In this document: piece by piece, positions 33,869 to 43,640 of the stretch | Position numbering within the stretch: the first letter of the stretch is position 1 | How the letters are laid out: each line of letters opens with the position of its first letter | Origin: Haladaptatus caseinilyticus | GTDB taxonomy: Archaea > Halobacteriota > Halobacteria > Halobacteriales > Haladaptataceae | Length of the DNA: 64,000 bases | Reading direction: 5' to 3' | Assembly (NCBI RefSeq): GCF_026248685.1 | Contig: NZ_CP111037.1 | Span: 330,339 to 394,338, forward strand | Translations under genes and position numbers: made by a program | The notes under the pieces: model-generated | The model's input: only the letters and a program-made list of their open reading frames with translations | Told to the model about the DNA's origin: nothing | The model's database searches: none

Positions 33869-34926
33869 AACCGTTCCTCCTGTGGTCCGCGGCGAAGACA
33901 TGCCGCAACGTGGCCCTCGTCGTTTTTCGTTCCGTATTCCGTTGATTTCCCGACCGGTCTGAAGTCAGGGTCGGTTTCGTAGCATTCCCGCGTCGCCTCC
34001 GGACACCGCGGAGCGAAGTGGCATGCGAAAGGAATATCGATGAGGTCCGGGACGTTGCCCCCTATCGGTTGAAGCGCCTCGGTCGGTGCATCGAGTCGGG
34101 GCGTACTGGCGATGAGGCCTTGCGTGTAGGGATGTTGTGGGTTGCGGAACAGTTCTCCCGTCTCCGCACGCTCCACGATTTTACCGGCGTACATCACGTT
34201 GACGCGGTCACAAACCTCCGCGACGACCGCGAGATCGTGCGTAATGAGGAGGATTGCCGTGTCGAAGGCCTCCTTCAAGTCTCGGAGTTCGTCGAGAATC
34301 TGGGCCTGAATCGTTACGTCGAGCGCCGTCGTCGGTTCGTCCGCAATGAGCAGGTCGGGTTCCGCGGCGAGCGCCATTGCAATCATCGCACGCTGGCGCA
34401 TACCACCCGAGAACTCGTGTGGGAAATCGGTCGCCCGAGTTTCAGGTTCCGGAATCTCGACGCTCTCGAGCATTTCGATCGCTTTCCGCCACGCTTCACC
34501 GTTTTTCGAGGAGCCGATGAGTTTGCGCTTGAGTTCGGCGGGGAGGCTGATCGACTCGCCGACCGGTTGGTGGAGTCGAATCATCTCGGCGATCTGTTCA
34601 CCGACGGTCAACGTCGGATTGAGGCTGTTCATCGGGTCTTGGAACACCATCGAAATCGTACCGCCGCGGATCTCGCGGCGCTCCGATTCAGGCAGTTCGA
34701 ACAACGAATCGCCGTGCAGTCGGATATCGCCGCCAGCGATCTCGCCCGGCTCCTCGACGATTCCCATGATGGTGTCGGCGAGGACGCTCTTTCCGGAACC
34801 GGACTCGCCGACGAGACCGACGATTTCGCCGGGTTCGATTCGCAGGTCGACCTCGTTCACGGCATCGACCGTCCCCCTCGGCGTCGGGAATCGAGTGTGG
34901 ACCTTTTCGACTTCGAGGAGACTCAT
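33865..34926 (-). CDS. Oligopeptide ABC transporter ATP-binding protein (DppD/OppD-type)
   Basis: A 353-residue ATPase. Walker A is GESGSGKSVLADTIMG, the signature FSGGMRQRAMIAMAL and Walker B DLLIADEPTTALDVT. The peptide-transporter C-terminal box reads CHFAPRCPEATREC, a Cys-rich element known in OppD/DppD where it can hold an iron-sulfur cluster. It pairs with the following ATPase. Start and stop overlap its neighbours by 4 nt. Confidence 0.95.
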   Translation of the reverse strand: MSLLEVEKVHTRFPTPRGTVDAVNEVDLRIEPGEIVGLVGESGSGKSVLADTIMGIVEEPGEIAGGDIRLHGDSLFELPESERREIRGGTISMVFQDPMNSLNPTLTVGEQIAEMIRLHQPVGESISLPAELKRKLIGSSKNGEAWRKAIEMLESVEIPEPETRATDFPHEFSGGMRQRAMIAMALAAEPDLLIADEPTTALDVTIQAQILDELRDLKEAFDTAILLITHDLAVVAEVCDRVNVMYAGKIVERAETGELFRNPQHPYTQGLIASTPRLDAPTEALQPIGGNVPDLIDIPFACHFAPRCPEATRECYETDPDFRPVGKSTEYGTKNDEGHVAACLRRGPQEERL

Positions 34927-35921
34927 CTGTTTTCGACCTCCCCTTCGCTCACATCGAAGATGTCGCGCAGACCGTCGCCGAGCATGTTGAACGCGAGCAC
35001 CGTCAGCATGATTGCGAGGCCCGGCATGACGCTAATCCACCACGCTTGGTCGATGAACTGGCGACCGTCGGAGAGGAGCAGGCCCCACGTCGGGGTCGTC
35101 GGCTTGACGCCGAGTCCGAGGAAGGACAAGCCAGCCTCCGCGAGGATTGCCAGCGGAATCATCAACGTCGCCTGCACGATGAGTGGGGCGACCGCATTCG
35201 GCAGGATCTCTTTCGTCATGATTCTGCGATTACTCATACCAATCGCGCGGGCCGCCATGACGTACTCCTCCTCGCGGAGCGACAGCACCTCACCCCTGAC
35301 GAGGCGAGCAAAATCGTCGATGTACGCGATACCGATCGCGATGACGACGTTCGTGACGCCCAATCCGCCGGAGATGGCGATGATACCGACGCCGAGGATG
35401 AGTTCGGGGAACGCCCACTGGAAGTCCACATAGCGCATCAACACGCTATCGATCCACCCACCGTAGAAACCCGCAAGGAGACCTATCGACGTACCGAGCG
35501 TGAACGCGACTGCAACCGTCGCGAGGGCGACGAGGAGCGAAACGCGCGCGCCGTATATCATCCGTGAAAGGACGTCGTGGCCGAACGAGTCAGTTCCGAG
35601 CGGATGCCAGACGCGTTCAGTTCCGGCGTCGTCATCGTAGTTTCCCTCCGAATAGCTGTTCGGCCCCTGCATGAAGCCGAACGAGGCTTCTGGGTCGTGC
35701 GGTGCGACATACGGCGCGAACACCGCCGTAAAAATGAACAGGACGACGATGACGGCTCCGAACAGCGCCATTTTGTCGCCCAATATGCCCTCGACAACTC
35801 GCTGGCGGGTGGTTTTGTGTTCTTCGTACTGTTCTTCTTCCTGATATTCTGGCGGAACGTCGGCTGGCCCGGGTTCGGCGGGCGTGCTCGGGCCGACGCC
35901 CGGTTCGGTGTGTTCCGTCAT
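34923..35921 (-). CDS. Oligopeptide ABC transporter permease (DppC-type)
   Basis: A 332-residue permease. An acidic soluble N-terminus of about 45 residues is followed by six helices; the EAA loop is YVMAARAIGMSNRRIMTKEI. AEAGLSFLGLGVKPTTPTWG is the diagnostic DppC/OppC segment. It forms the membrane channel with the DppB-type partner. Translational coupling (4-nt overlaps) on both sides suggests one long transcript. Confidence 0.95.
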   Translation of the reverse strand: MTEHTEPGVGPSTPAEPGPADVPPEYQEEEQYEEHKTTRQRVVEGILGDKMALFGAVIVVLFIFTAVFAPYVAPHDPEASFGFMQGPNSYSEGNYDDDAGTERVWHPLGTDSFGHDVLSRMIYGARVSLLVALATVAVAFTLGTSIGLLAGFYGGWIDSVLMRYVDFQWAFPELILGVGIIAISGGLGVTNVVIAIGIAYIDDFARLVRGEVLSLREEEYVMAARAIGMSNRRIMTKEILPNAVAPLIVQATLMIPLAILAEAGLSFLGLGVKPTTPTWGLLLSDGRQFIDQAWWISVMPGLAIMLTVLAFNMLGDGLRDIFDVSEGEVENR

Positions 35922-36871
35922 TGGGAGCCTCCGTAGCCGATGCGGGGGTCGATGACCGTGTAGACGAGGTCCACCGCAAGGTTCGTGAACACCATCACGG
36001 CGGCGACGATGAGGATGACCGCCTGGGTCACCGGGTAGTTTCTATCGAGCATCGAGTCGACGAGCAGTCGCCCGAGACCCTGAATGCCGAAGACCAGTTC
36101 GACCGTGACGCTGCCGACGAGCACCAGCGCGAGTTGGATGCCCGCGACGGTGATCACAGGAATCAACGCGTTCTGGAGCGCGTGCTTGTATAGCATCACG
36201 CGGTTGCTGACGCCTTTCGCGCGAGCGGTTCGGATGTACGGCTTGTTCAGCACTTCCAACAGCGACGAACGCATCATCCGCATCACGACCGCGGCGTACG
36301 GCAGTCCGACGGCGATACCGGGGAGCAGGATGCTCTCCAACCACGGCCGAATTCCTTCGCTCGGCGGCGTATACCCGAAGACAGGGAGGAGGTTCAGCCA
36401 CACGCCGAACACCAGTGCCAACAGGATACCGACGAAGAACGCGGGCATCGAGACGCCGAGGAACGCCGTAACGGTCGCCACATAATCGACTCCCTCACCC
36501 TTACGGGTCGCGCTGAGAATGCCGGTTGGAACTGCAACGCCAAGACCGATGATGATGGCGAGAACGCCGATAGAGAGCGTTTTCGGCGCGGCCTGTCCCA
36601 CGAGCGTGGAGACGGGTTGGCCGGTGCTGAGGCTCTGGCCGAAGTTCAACGTGAGCATGTCAAACAGCCAGTCGAAATACTGCATGTACAGCGGCCTATC
36701 CAGTCCCAGTTTGGCGCGAAGGGCCTCAATCGCTTGCGGGGTCGCCTCCTGTCCGAGCATGGTGCGAACCGGACCGCCCGGTATCAGGCGGAGTCCGAAA
36801 AACACCGTAGTCGCCACTAACCACATGATGAAGGCGGCGTGCACCACCCGTTTCGCGACGTACTGGCGCAT
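35918..36871 (-). CDS. Oligopeptide ABC transporter permease (DppB-type)
   Basis: A 317-residue six-helix permease. RLIPGGPVRTMLGQ, SVTVELVFGIQGLGRLLVDS and the EAA-like YIRTARAKGVSNRVMLYKH are hallmarks of DppB/OppB. It starts directly after the binding-protein stop with no gap and overlaps dppC by 4 nt. Confidence 0.95.
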   Translation of the reverse strand: MRQYVAKRVVHAAFIMWLVATTVFFGLRLIPGGPVRTMLGQEATPQAIEALRAKLGLDRPLYMQYFDWLFDMLTLNFGQSLSTGQPVSTLVGQAAPKTLSIGVLAIIIGLGVAVPTGILSATRKGEGVDYVATVTAFLGVSMPAFFVGILLALVFGVWLNLLPVFGYTPPSEGIRPWLESILLPGIAVGLPYAAVVMRMMRSSLLEVLNKPYIRTARAKGVSNRVMLYKHALQNALIPVITVAGIQLALVLVGSVTVELVFGIQGLGRLLVDSMLDRNYPVTQAVILIVAAVMVFTNLAVDLVYTVIDPRIGYGGSQ

Positions 36872-38548
36872 CTACCCCTCGACCCACGTCGTGTGGAAAT
36901 TGCGCATGAATGGGATGTGAGAAAACCCCTTCACGGTGGAGCGTTTCGCGGCGATGTCCTCCTGATGCATCAGGTAAGCGTGCGGAGCTTGCTTGATAAG
37001 GTGGTCTTCCAACTGCTGGAGCGCTTTCTTGCGCTCCGCACGTTCGAGCGCCGTGCGCTGTTTCGCTAGGAGTTCGTGGGTTTTGTCGTCCTCGAAATTC
37101 ACCCAGTTCCAGACGCCGCCGTCGTCCGGCTTGCGATAGAAGTTCCAAAGCGACTGGTCGGGGTCCGGGTCGCCGACACTGCCGCTGATGGTGGTGTCGT
37201 AGTCACCCTTCTCGTAGCGTTCCCAGTAGGTCGAACTGGTTACCTGCTCGATGCTAACGTCGAACCCGGCTTTGTTCAACTGCTGACGCATCGCCTTCGC
37301 GCCACGAAGGCTACTCTGGGTGGTCAGAATGTGGAAGGATGCTCCTTCGGCACCCGCCTCCTTGATGAGTTTCTTTCCTGCTTCCGGGTCGTACTGTTGG
37401 TCCGTCGGCTTGTCGTCACGCCAGACCCAGTTCGTTGCCTTGTTGATCGGTCCCGTGTCGGGAAGCGCGTTTCCGAAGTAAGCCGCGTTCACGTACGCCT
37501 CGTTGTCGATGGATTTGGCGATACCCATCCGGGCTTTTCTCGAACTGAAGGGGTCACGACGCTGGTTCATTGCGAACCCGTACCAGTTGATACCCGGCGC
37601 GGCGAGTTTATCGACGTCGCGCGACTGTTCGATTTTCTTGACGTTTTGAAGTGGAACGAGGTTGGTGAAGTCGATGTCGCCGCTCCGAAGCGCGTTTACG
37701 AGTGTCGCGGGTTCCGGAATGGGTTTGATGTCGATACCATCCAAGTACGGGAGCGAATTCCCCTCACCGTCTTCCCCGAAGTAGTCATCGAACGCATCGA
37801 GCGTGATTCCGGACCCGATTTCGTGTTTCGTTACCTTGAACGGTCCCGTTCCGACCGGTTTCACCTTGTACTGCTCCGCACCCATCTTCTCGATGGCGTC
37901 CTTGCAGACGATGGTCGCCGCACGACCGGGACCCCGCGTGAGGTAGATGAGTGCGGGAGCCATCGGTTCTTCGAAGTTGAGTTCGACAGTGTGGTCGTTC
38001 TTGACGACGACACCGCCGTCGTCGACCGCTTTGAGCGACTCCAGTTTGGAAGCCGCGGGGGCTTCTTCCGATATGGTCCGGTCGATGGTATATTTCACGT
38101 CCTCGGCGGTGAAATCCGACCCGTCGTGGAATTTCACACCGCTACGAAGGTCGAACGTGAACTTCGTCCCGTCGTCGCTGACCGTCCAATCTTTCGCGAG
38201 ATCGCCTTGAATCGTGAGGTCTTTTTTCAGCGTGACGAGGCCGTTGAACACGTTTGCGGCCACTTGGAAGTACTGTCCGACGCTGATAAACGGAGGATCT
38301 AGCACGTCGATACTGCCGGTGAACCAGCCCGCACTGAGCCGACCACCGCGCTGCCCCTCGGACGGTACACCGGTAGTTCCGTCGCCTTTCCCGCTTCCGT
38401 CACCGCTTCCACTACCGTCGCCACTGCCACCGCTGGTACAACCGGCTAAACTGGTGATTCCAGCCGCACCGAGGAGTTTCATCGTCGTCCGGCGGTCGAT
38501 GACCGGACCGCTCAGGTCGGCATCCGGAATATTGCTACTTTTTCCCAT
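36872..38548 (-). CDS. Peptide ABC transporter substrate-binding lipoprotein (SBP family 5)
   Basis: A 558-residue extracellular binding protein. The signal has an RR pair and lipobox (IDRRTTMKLLGAAGITSLAG followed by C), then a Gly/Ser linker (GSGDGSGSGDGSGKG). The body has family-5 segments: DWTVSDDGTKFTFDLRSGVK, DFTAEDVKYTIDR and VGTGPFKVTK. It would deliver peptides, or possibly nickel or a glutathione-like solute given the gamma-glutamyltransferase neighbour. ATG 38548 is chosen as the start of a normal signal; a further ATG lies 15 nt upstream. The promoter gap faces the divergent HTH_10 regulator. Confidence 0.94.
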   Translation of the reverse strand: MGKSSNIPDADLSGPVIDRRTTMKLLGAAGITSLAGCTSGGSGDGSGSGDGSGKGDGTTGVPSEGQRGGRLSAGWFTGSIDVLDPPFISVGQYFQVAANVFNGLVTLKKDLTIQGDLAKDWTVSDDGTKFTFDLRSGVKFHDGSDFTAEDVKYTIDRTISEEAPAASKLESLKAVDDGGVVVKNDHTVELNFEEPMAPALIYLTRGPGRAATIVCKDAIEKMGAEQYKVKPVGTGPFKVTKHEIGSGITLDAFDDYFGEDGEGNSLPYLDGIDIKPIPEPATLVNALRSGDIDFTNLVPLQNVKKIEQSRDVDKLAAPGINWYGFAMNQRRDPFSSRKARMGIAKSIDNEAYVNAAYFGNALPDTGPINKATNWVWRDDKPTDQQYDPEAGKKLIKEAGAEGASFHILTTQSSLRGAKAMRQQLNKAGFDVSIEQVTSSTYWERYEKGDYDTTISGSVGDPDPDQSLWNFYRKPDDGGVWNWVNFEDDKTHELLAKQRTALERAERKKALQQLEDHLIKQAPHAYLMHQEDIAAKRSTVKGFSHIPFMRNFHTTWVEG

Positions 38549-38696
38549 GGTATACTGGTACACATGAACAGACCCACTTCGTTATATCCCCGAATATATT
38601 CGTGTTAGAACCCACCATACAAGAAATGATAGACCAACAGCATTTTTATTTCTCCAATGCGAAGGTTGACTTCGGTTGGTTTCGTAAACTACCGGC

Positions 38697-39410
38697 ATGC
38701 GAGAAGTGACGTTCCGGGTACGACATCACGGCGAACCCGAGAGCGACATCAGCGCTGACTATCCAGCAATTACGATTCGCTCCGTCTCCTCGATGACGGG
38801 ACGCGCCGCGGAGCGAAAACGAATCATCGAAATCACCGGTCCGGAGACCTCAGTCGCGGGATTTCTCGACGAGTTCGCCGCCGCCCCTGCTGTATTGAGC
38901 GTCGACCGGTTGACTCGCCTCGACGTTCCGCGCGTCCTCGTCGCCGTCACCATCGACAGCTATCAGTGGGACAGCATTTCACAACGGTTGGCCGACCTGG
39001 GAGTCCACTATCGGACCGGGGCAACTATCGAAGCAGGTTGGGAACGCTGGACGCTGTACCTGGACGAATCGGACGACCTGAACGAGATCATTGCATCACT
39101 CGAACGGGCGGGAAACGAGACCGACCTCATTCGAAACGTCGAAGTGGACGAGGTGGCCGAGCACGAACGGTTGGAGTTTTCCCGGGTGCTCAGCAACCTC
39201 ACAAGCAGACAACGTGAAGTTCTCGGGACCGCCATAGAACTCGGCTACTATCAACCGAAAAAAGGGACGAGTATCGAAGACATCGCCGACGCGGTCGGAA
39301 TCGCGTCGACCACAGCGTGGGAGCATCTCGCTCGCGCGGAGACGAAAGTAATGGAAGAGGTCGGAAACAAGATCACTTCAACTGGCGCTCGGTCCCCGAA
39401 TCGAGAGTAG
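38697..39410 (+). CDS. HTH_10 (bacterio-opsin activator) transcriptional regulator
   Basis: A 237-residue regulator. A non-enzymatic N-terminal sensing part (about 1-165; REVTFRVRHHGEPESD, VLVAVTIDSYQWDS) is followed by the HTH_10 domain LTSRQREVLGTAIELGYYQP, EDIADAVGIASTTAWEHLAR. It is divergent from the peptide transporter, so it most likely controls that operon. This is inferred from layout. Its last 33 nt overlap the convergent MFS gene. Confidence 0.92.
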   Translation: MREVTFRVRHHGEPESDISADYPAITIRSVSSMTGRAAERKRIIEITGPETSVAGFLDEFAAAPAVLSVDRLTRLDVPRVLVAVTIDSYQWDSISQRLADLGVHYRTGATIEAGWERWTLYLDESDDLNEIIASLERAGNETDLIRNVEVDEVAEHERLEFSRVLSNLTSRQREVLGTAIELGYYQPKKGTSIEDIADAVGIASTTAWEHLARAETKVMEEVGNKITSTGARSPNRE

Positions 39411-40601
39411 CGTTCCGAGCAAAGACGCGACAACCGCGAATCCGGCAAGCACCGCGAAGAGAACGGTCGGCGAGAAATATTGAAGCACGACACCTGCGAT
39501 CGTAGCGCCGAGCGCGCCGACGCCGAACACTCCGAGATAGGTGTAGCCGTACGAAATTCCACGTGCTTCAGGCGGCGTGTACTCGGCGACAGTGGCCTGA
39601 TAGAGCGGTTGCACGACGAACAAGAAGAATCCGAGGACGAAGCTGACGGCGAGCAAGGGAACGAGTCCGGCGTTCGAGGCGGGCACGAAGACCAGTGCGA
39701 TTATCGCCAGGATTCCGAACGAGGCCGCGATACCGTGAGCGTTTTTCACCCTGTCGGTGAGTTTCCCGCCGACGTATTGCCCGGCCATTCCAACCGTCAG
39801 CAGGCCGGCGTATAGGTACCGTGCAGGCTGTAGTGATTCTCCAGCGAACGCAACGGGTGCGAACATCGGCAGTTGACCCAGAAGATCCGGCAGGAAGGTC
39901 AGTACGCCGCGATAATAGAGTCCTGACATCATGACGATGCCGAAAACGACGACGAACCACCCGGCGAACAACATTCGTGAGGTGGTGAAAAACTCGGAAA
40001 GCGAAGAGACACCGCCGTCAGCACGGGTTTCCTGTCCCTCGACCGCCGCCGACTCGTCAATTTCGGTTCGGAACGCGAGGAAGGCCGCGATGAGCGCCGG
40101 AATAGCGAGGATTCCGACGACGGTTCGCCAGTCGAACACGAGCAGGAGGAGCGTCGTGGCGAGCGGTCCGAACGCGATACCGAAGTTTCCGGCCATGCCG
40201 TGGTACGCGAACGCGCTTCCGCGTTCGCTGACACCTTTACTGAGGAGCGCGAGTCCGGAGGGATGGTAGACACTGGCCGAGATACCCCACAGCACGAGTG
40301 CCAACGCGACCACAGCGAGCGTCGGTGCAACTGAAAGCAGGAGGAACGATCCAGCCATGCCGAGCAGGCAGAGAACGATGAGACTCCGCGAACCGTAGGA
40401 GTCGGAGAGGACGCCACCTGGCAGTGCTCCGATTCCGAACAGTGCGTATCCGACGCCGACGACGATTCCGAGCGTCCCCGTCGTCGTATGAAACTCCGAG
40501 AGCCAGACGGTGAGAAAGATGGGAAACGAGAGTTCGTAGGTGTGAACCATCGCATGTGCGAGCATGGTGAGTCCGACGATGGTTCGGTCGTTGCGGTTCA
40601 C
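39378..40601 (-). CDS. MFS transporter
   Basis: A 407-residue, roughly twelve-helix major-facilitator permease. The loop 2-3 motif is GALPGGVLSDSYGSRSLIVL. There is a typical central loop (FRTEIDESAAVEGQ), then GQYVGGKLTDRVKNAHGIAA in the second half. GTG at 40601 is chosen: the frame is open far upstream, but the extension reads antisense to the next gene and has no membrane character. The substrate is unknown; it could be an exporter or a nitrate/sugar-type importer. Confidence 0.9.
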   Translation of the reverse strand: MNRNDRTIVGLTMLAHAMVHTYELSFPIFLTVWLSEFHTTTGTLGIVVGVGYALFGIGALPGGVLSDSYGSRSLIVLCLLGMAGSFLLLSVAPTLAVVALALVLWGISASVYHPSGLALLSKGVSERGSAFAYHGMAGNFGIAFGPLATTLLLLVFDWRTVVGILAIPALIAAFLAFRTEIDESAAVEGQETRADGGVSSLSEFFTTSRMLFAGWFVVVFGIVMMSGLYYRGVLTFLPDLLGQLPMFAPVAFAGESLQPARYLYAGLLTVGMAGQYVGGKLTDRVKNAHGIAASFGILAIIALVFVPASNAGLVPLLAVSFVLGFFLFVVQPLYQATVAEYTPPEARGISYGYTYLGVFGVGALGATIAGVVLQYFSPTVLFAVLAGFAVVASLLGTLLSIRGPSAS

Positions 40602-40707
40602 AGTGGGTGTTGGTTCGGTATCGGTTATAAAATGTGGCCCGAATCGAATCGGGTTCACTTCGATAACCGACAGAACAAAGTCCGCAGGGTGGGTGGCTTC
40701 GGCTAGC

Positions 40708-42426
40708 ATGACAGGTGCTGACGACGAGGGGGAGACGACGAGCGAATCACTAGTTTCCATACTCGAGTCGCTGGGTGTCGAGTACGTGTTCGGGTACCCC
40801 GGTGGACGAGTCATCGAACTGTTGGACGACCTGCCGGAGTCCGACGTAGGTGTCGTTCGACCACGTGACGAACGTGAGGGAAGCGTCATGGCCGAGATGT
40901 ACGGTCGCCTACACGGGAAACCCGCAGTCCTCGCCGGACAGGGGCCATGGATCGGAAGCCTCGGTGTCATCGGTCAGATGGAGGCCCGTCTCGCCTCGTC
41001 GCCGATGGTCGTCCTGACCGAGGCGAGCGAGCGTGGCGACTACTCGACGCTCGCCCCCTATCAGCAATCGCGGGGCGATTACGGCGGTCTCTCACTCCCG
41101 AAGATATTGGACGGCGTGACGAAAGAGCACTGGTTCCCGCGAACGCCGACCGAAACCCTACGAAGCGTCCAACTGGCGTTCAAACACGCGACGGCCGGTC
41201 GGTCGGGACCGACCGCCGTCATCCTCGATGGGGGAGCGATCACGGACGAAGTGCCGAGCGACCCGATACCGCCAGTGTGGGACAGCGAGAAGCAGGTACG
41301 GAACTGGGAGTCGAAACCGACTGACGACGACGTCGCGGACTCGAAAACGGCACTCGAATCCGCCGAGCGTCCCGTCATCGTCGCCGGGAACGGCGTTCAC
41401 TCCGCGAACGCCTACGATGAACTGCAGGAGGTCGCAGAGGCGTACGATGCAGTGGTGTCGACCTCTTACCTCGGAAAATCGACGATTCCGGAGACGCACG
41501 AACTCGCCGCGGGCGTCATCGGGTCGTTCGGTCACGAAGGTGCGAATCGAGTCGTCAGCGAAGCCGACGCCCTCCTTATCGTCGGGTGTCGAATGAACCC
41601 GATGGATACGAACTGGCAAGCGTCGTCGTTCATTCGGCCCGACGAACAAACCATCATTCACGCCGACATCGATACCCGGAACGCAGGGTGGGTCTATCCC
41701 GCCGACGTGGGACTCATCGGCGATGCGAAGGAGAGCCTTCAGGCGCTCTCCGACGCCGGAAGCGCCGAAAACGACTGGGCGCGAGAGCGAGCGAAGACGG
41801 CACGCGAGTCGTTTTTCACCGAGAAGTGCGAGAGCGATGCGTCCCCCATCAAACCCCAGCGCGCAGTAACGGAAATCGAGGCGCTGGTTGACGAGGACAC
41901 CATCGTCACTGCCGATTCGGGCAACAACCGATTCTGGCTGCTGAACTACCTACAGACGCCTGCAGTCCGCACCTACTTCGGCAGTGGTGGCGTCGGTGGA
42001 ATGGGATGGTCAGCCCCCGCCGCGGTGAGCGCCGCCATCTCGACAGAGAAAGACGTTATCGGCGTCGCTGGCGACGGTGGATTCACGATGACGATGACCA
42101 GCGTGGAAGTAGCCGTCGAATACGGCGTCGCGCCGACCTTCGTCATCCTGAACGACACCAGCCTCGGCATGGTACGTCAGATGCAAGAGGAAGACGGTGA
42201 CATTGCGGGTGTCGAGTTCCACGATACGGATTTCGTGAAAGTGGCTGAAGGGTTCGGTGCTGACGGAACACGCGTCACGACGCCGGACGAACTCACCGAC
42301 GCACTTCGAGAAGGAAAGAAAAGCGACCTCCCCTTCGTCATCGACGCGCGAATCGACCGTGAAGAAGACATGGCCGAACAACTGCAATCGTCGTTCTACG
42401 CGGAAGTCGGCGGGCTACACGAGTGA
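40708..42426 (+). CDS. Thiamine-diphosphate-dependent enzyme (acetolactate-synthase-like family)
   Basis: A 572-residue ThDP enzyme with the three domains of ALS and benzoylformate-decarboxylase relatives. The N-terminal PYR domain has EYVFGYPGGRVIELLDDL and a catalytic-Glu region PRDEREGSVMAEMYGR. The middle domain has VIVAGNGVHSA. The PP domain has the cofactor motif GVAGDGGFTMTMTS followed about 27 residues later by LNDTSLGM. The usual GPGATN is GPWIGS, so the substrate pocket differs from acetolactate synthase. It probably decarboxylates or ligates a 2-oxo acid. A dehydrogenase-like epimerase follows at 95 nt in the same direction. Confidence 0.9.
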   Translation: MTGADDEGETTSESLVSILESLGVEYVFGYPGGRVIELLDDLPESDVGVVRPRDEREGSVMAEMYGRLHGKPAVLAGQGPWIGSLGVIGQMEARLASSPMVVLTEASERGDYSTLAPYQQSRGDYGGLSLPKILDGVTKEHWFPRTPTETLRSVQLAFKHATAGRSGPTAVILDGGAITDEVPSDPIPPVWDSEKQVRNWESKPTDDDVADSKTALESAERPVIVAGNGVHSANAYDELQEVAEAYDAVVSTSYLGKSTIPETHELAAGVIGSFGHEGANRVVSEADALLIVGCRMNPMDTNWQASSFIRPDEQTIIHADIDTRNAGWVYPADVGLIGDAKESLQALSDAGSAENDWARERAKTARESFFTEKCESDASPIKPQRAVTEIEALVDEDTIVTADSGNNRFWLLNYLQTPAVRTYFGSGGVGGMGWSAPAAVSAAISTEKDVIGVAGDGGFTMTMTSVEVAVEYGVAPTFVILNDTSLGMVRQMQEEDGDIAGVEFHDTDFVKVAEGFGADGTRVTTPDELTDALREGKKSDLPFVIDARIDREEDMAEQLQSSFYAEVGGLHE

Positions 42427-42521
42427 CATCGGGAACGGTCGGATCGGCTGCGAATCGGGTCGGGACAATCGGCTGACAACGGGAAGAAAACCTTTTCCTG
42501 CCACCCCGTGACTGAAAAATC

Positions 42522-43487
42522 ATGAACCAAAGCGAGACGGTGCTCGTCACCGGTGGAACAGGCTTCATCGGATCGTACACGGCCAAAGACCTCGTCGAAC
42601 ACGGCCACGATGTGGTCGCATACGACCTCTCGACCGACACGCGAATTCTGGAGAAGCTCGGCGTCGCCGACGACGTGGAGGTCCGCCGCGGAGACCTCTC
42701 CGATCCGACGGACGTGGTTCGCGCGGTCAAGGAGACGGGGGCAACGCGGATCGTTCACCTCGCCGCACTCCTGACGAACACGGCACGCGAGAATCCACGA
42801 CTCGCGATCGATGTCAACATTCAGGGGACGAACAACGTTTTCGAAGCGGCGCGCACGCTTTCGGATCAAATCGAGCGAGTGGCGTGGGCATCCAGCGCGG
42901 CGGTCTTCGCCCCACCCGTGAACTACGACAACGGATGGGTCACGGAAGACGACCTCGTCTACCCCGACACGCTATACGGCGCGACGAAGGAGTTCAACGA
43001 ACATCAAGCGAAGGTGTATTTCGAGGACCACGACCTCTCGCATGTCGCCCTTCGACCGACCGTTGCATACGGACCGTATCGCGAAACAGGTGGGTCAGCG
43101 TTCCTCGCCAACATCATCGAAAAGCCCGCGCTCGGCGAATCGTTCAGTGTGGAGTACGGCGACCAAGTCATCGACTGGCAGCACGTCGAGGATATCGCGC
43201 AGGCGTTCCGTCTGGCGGCGTTCGCTCCCGAAGAGGATATCGACCAGCGCGTCTACAACGTCCGCGGGACCGTAGCGACGATTCGGGAAGCCGCTGAGAC
43301 GGTCGAACGGATCATGCCCGACGCGGACGTGGAGGTATCCGACGAGGGCGAACTACCGTGGACACAGAAACTCGACATGGCGGCGATTCAGGAGGAGTTG
43401 GGCTACGAACCGCAGTACGACTTGGAGAGTGGCTTCCGGAAGTACATCAACGTGCTTCGGAAAGAGAACGGATTGGAAGAAGTCTGA
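42522..43487 (+). CDS. NAD(P)-dependent epimerase/dehydratase (extended SDR)
   Basis: A 321-residue extended SDR with intact catalysis: cofactor loop VLVTGGTGFIGSYTAKDL, catalytic YGATK in PDTLYGATKEFNEHQ, and the Ser of ASSAAVFAP. RPTVAYGPYRETGGSAFL is a sugar-epimerase feature. It starts 95 nt after the ThDP enzyme gene and is in the same direction, so a shared pathway is plausible. The substrate could be a nucleotide sugar or a small hydroxy-acid or ketone produced by its neighbour. Confidence 0.92.
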   Translation: MNQSETVLVTGGTGFIGSYTAKDLVEHGHDVVAYDLSTDTRILEKLGVADDVEVRRGDLSDPTDVVRAVKETGATRIVHLAALLTNTARENPRLAIDVNIQGTNNVFEAARTLSDQIERVAWASSAAVFAPPVNYDNGWVTEDDLVYPDTLYGATKEFNEHQAKVYFEDHDLSHVALRPTVAYGPYRETGGSAFLANIIEKPALGESFSVEYGDQVIDWQHVEDIAQAFRLAAFAPEEDIDQRVYNVRGTVATIREAAETVERIMPDADVEVSDEGELPWTQKLDMAAIQEELGYEPQYDLESGFRKYINVLRKENGLEEV

Positions 43488-43574
43488 ACCCGAAAAGTAG
43501 CGCATAGATTCTATTTCCGTATTCGGTGCAAGGACGGGAAAATCCGAATTTTGATGCGCCCTCTTTTGGGTTTC

Positions 43575-43640
43575 TGGATAGATTTCTGAGAAAATATCCC
43601 GATAGATATCTAGAAAAGTAGATAGATATTCAGGTATCTG
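43575..43640. repeat. AT-rich GATAGATATC-type repeat cluster
   Basis: In an otherwise GC-rich genome this stretch holds GGATAGATTTCTG, ATCCCGATAGATATCT (43596-43611), GATAGATATTC and GGTATCTG within 66 nt. The 16-mer at 43596 matches two copies at the right window edge (63870 and 63959) in most positions. Its role is unknown; the palindromic character suggests a regulatory array or a mobile-element remnant. Confidence 0.6.

Noticed and set aside
34018..35433. A 471-codon plus-strand open frame
   Set aside because: Antisense to the dppD and dppC genes, with no recognisable domain.
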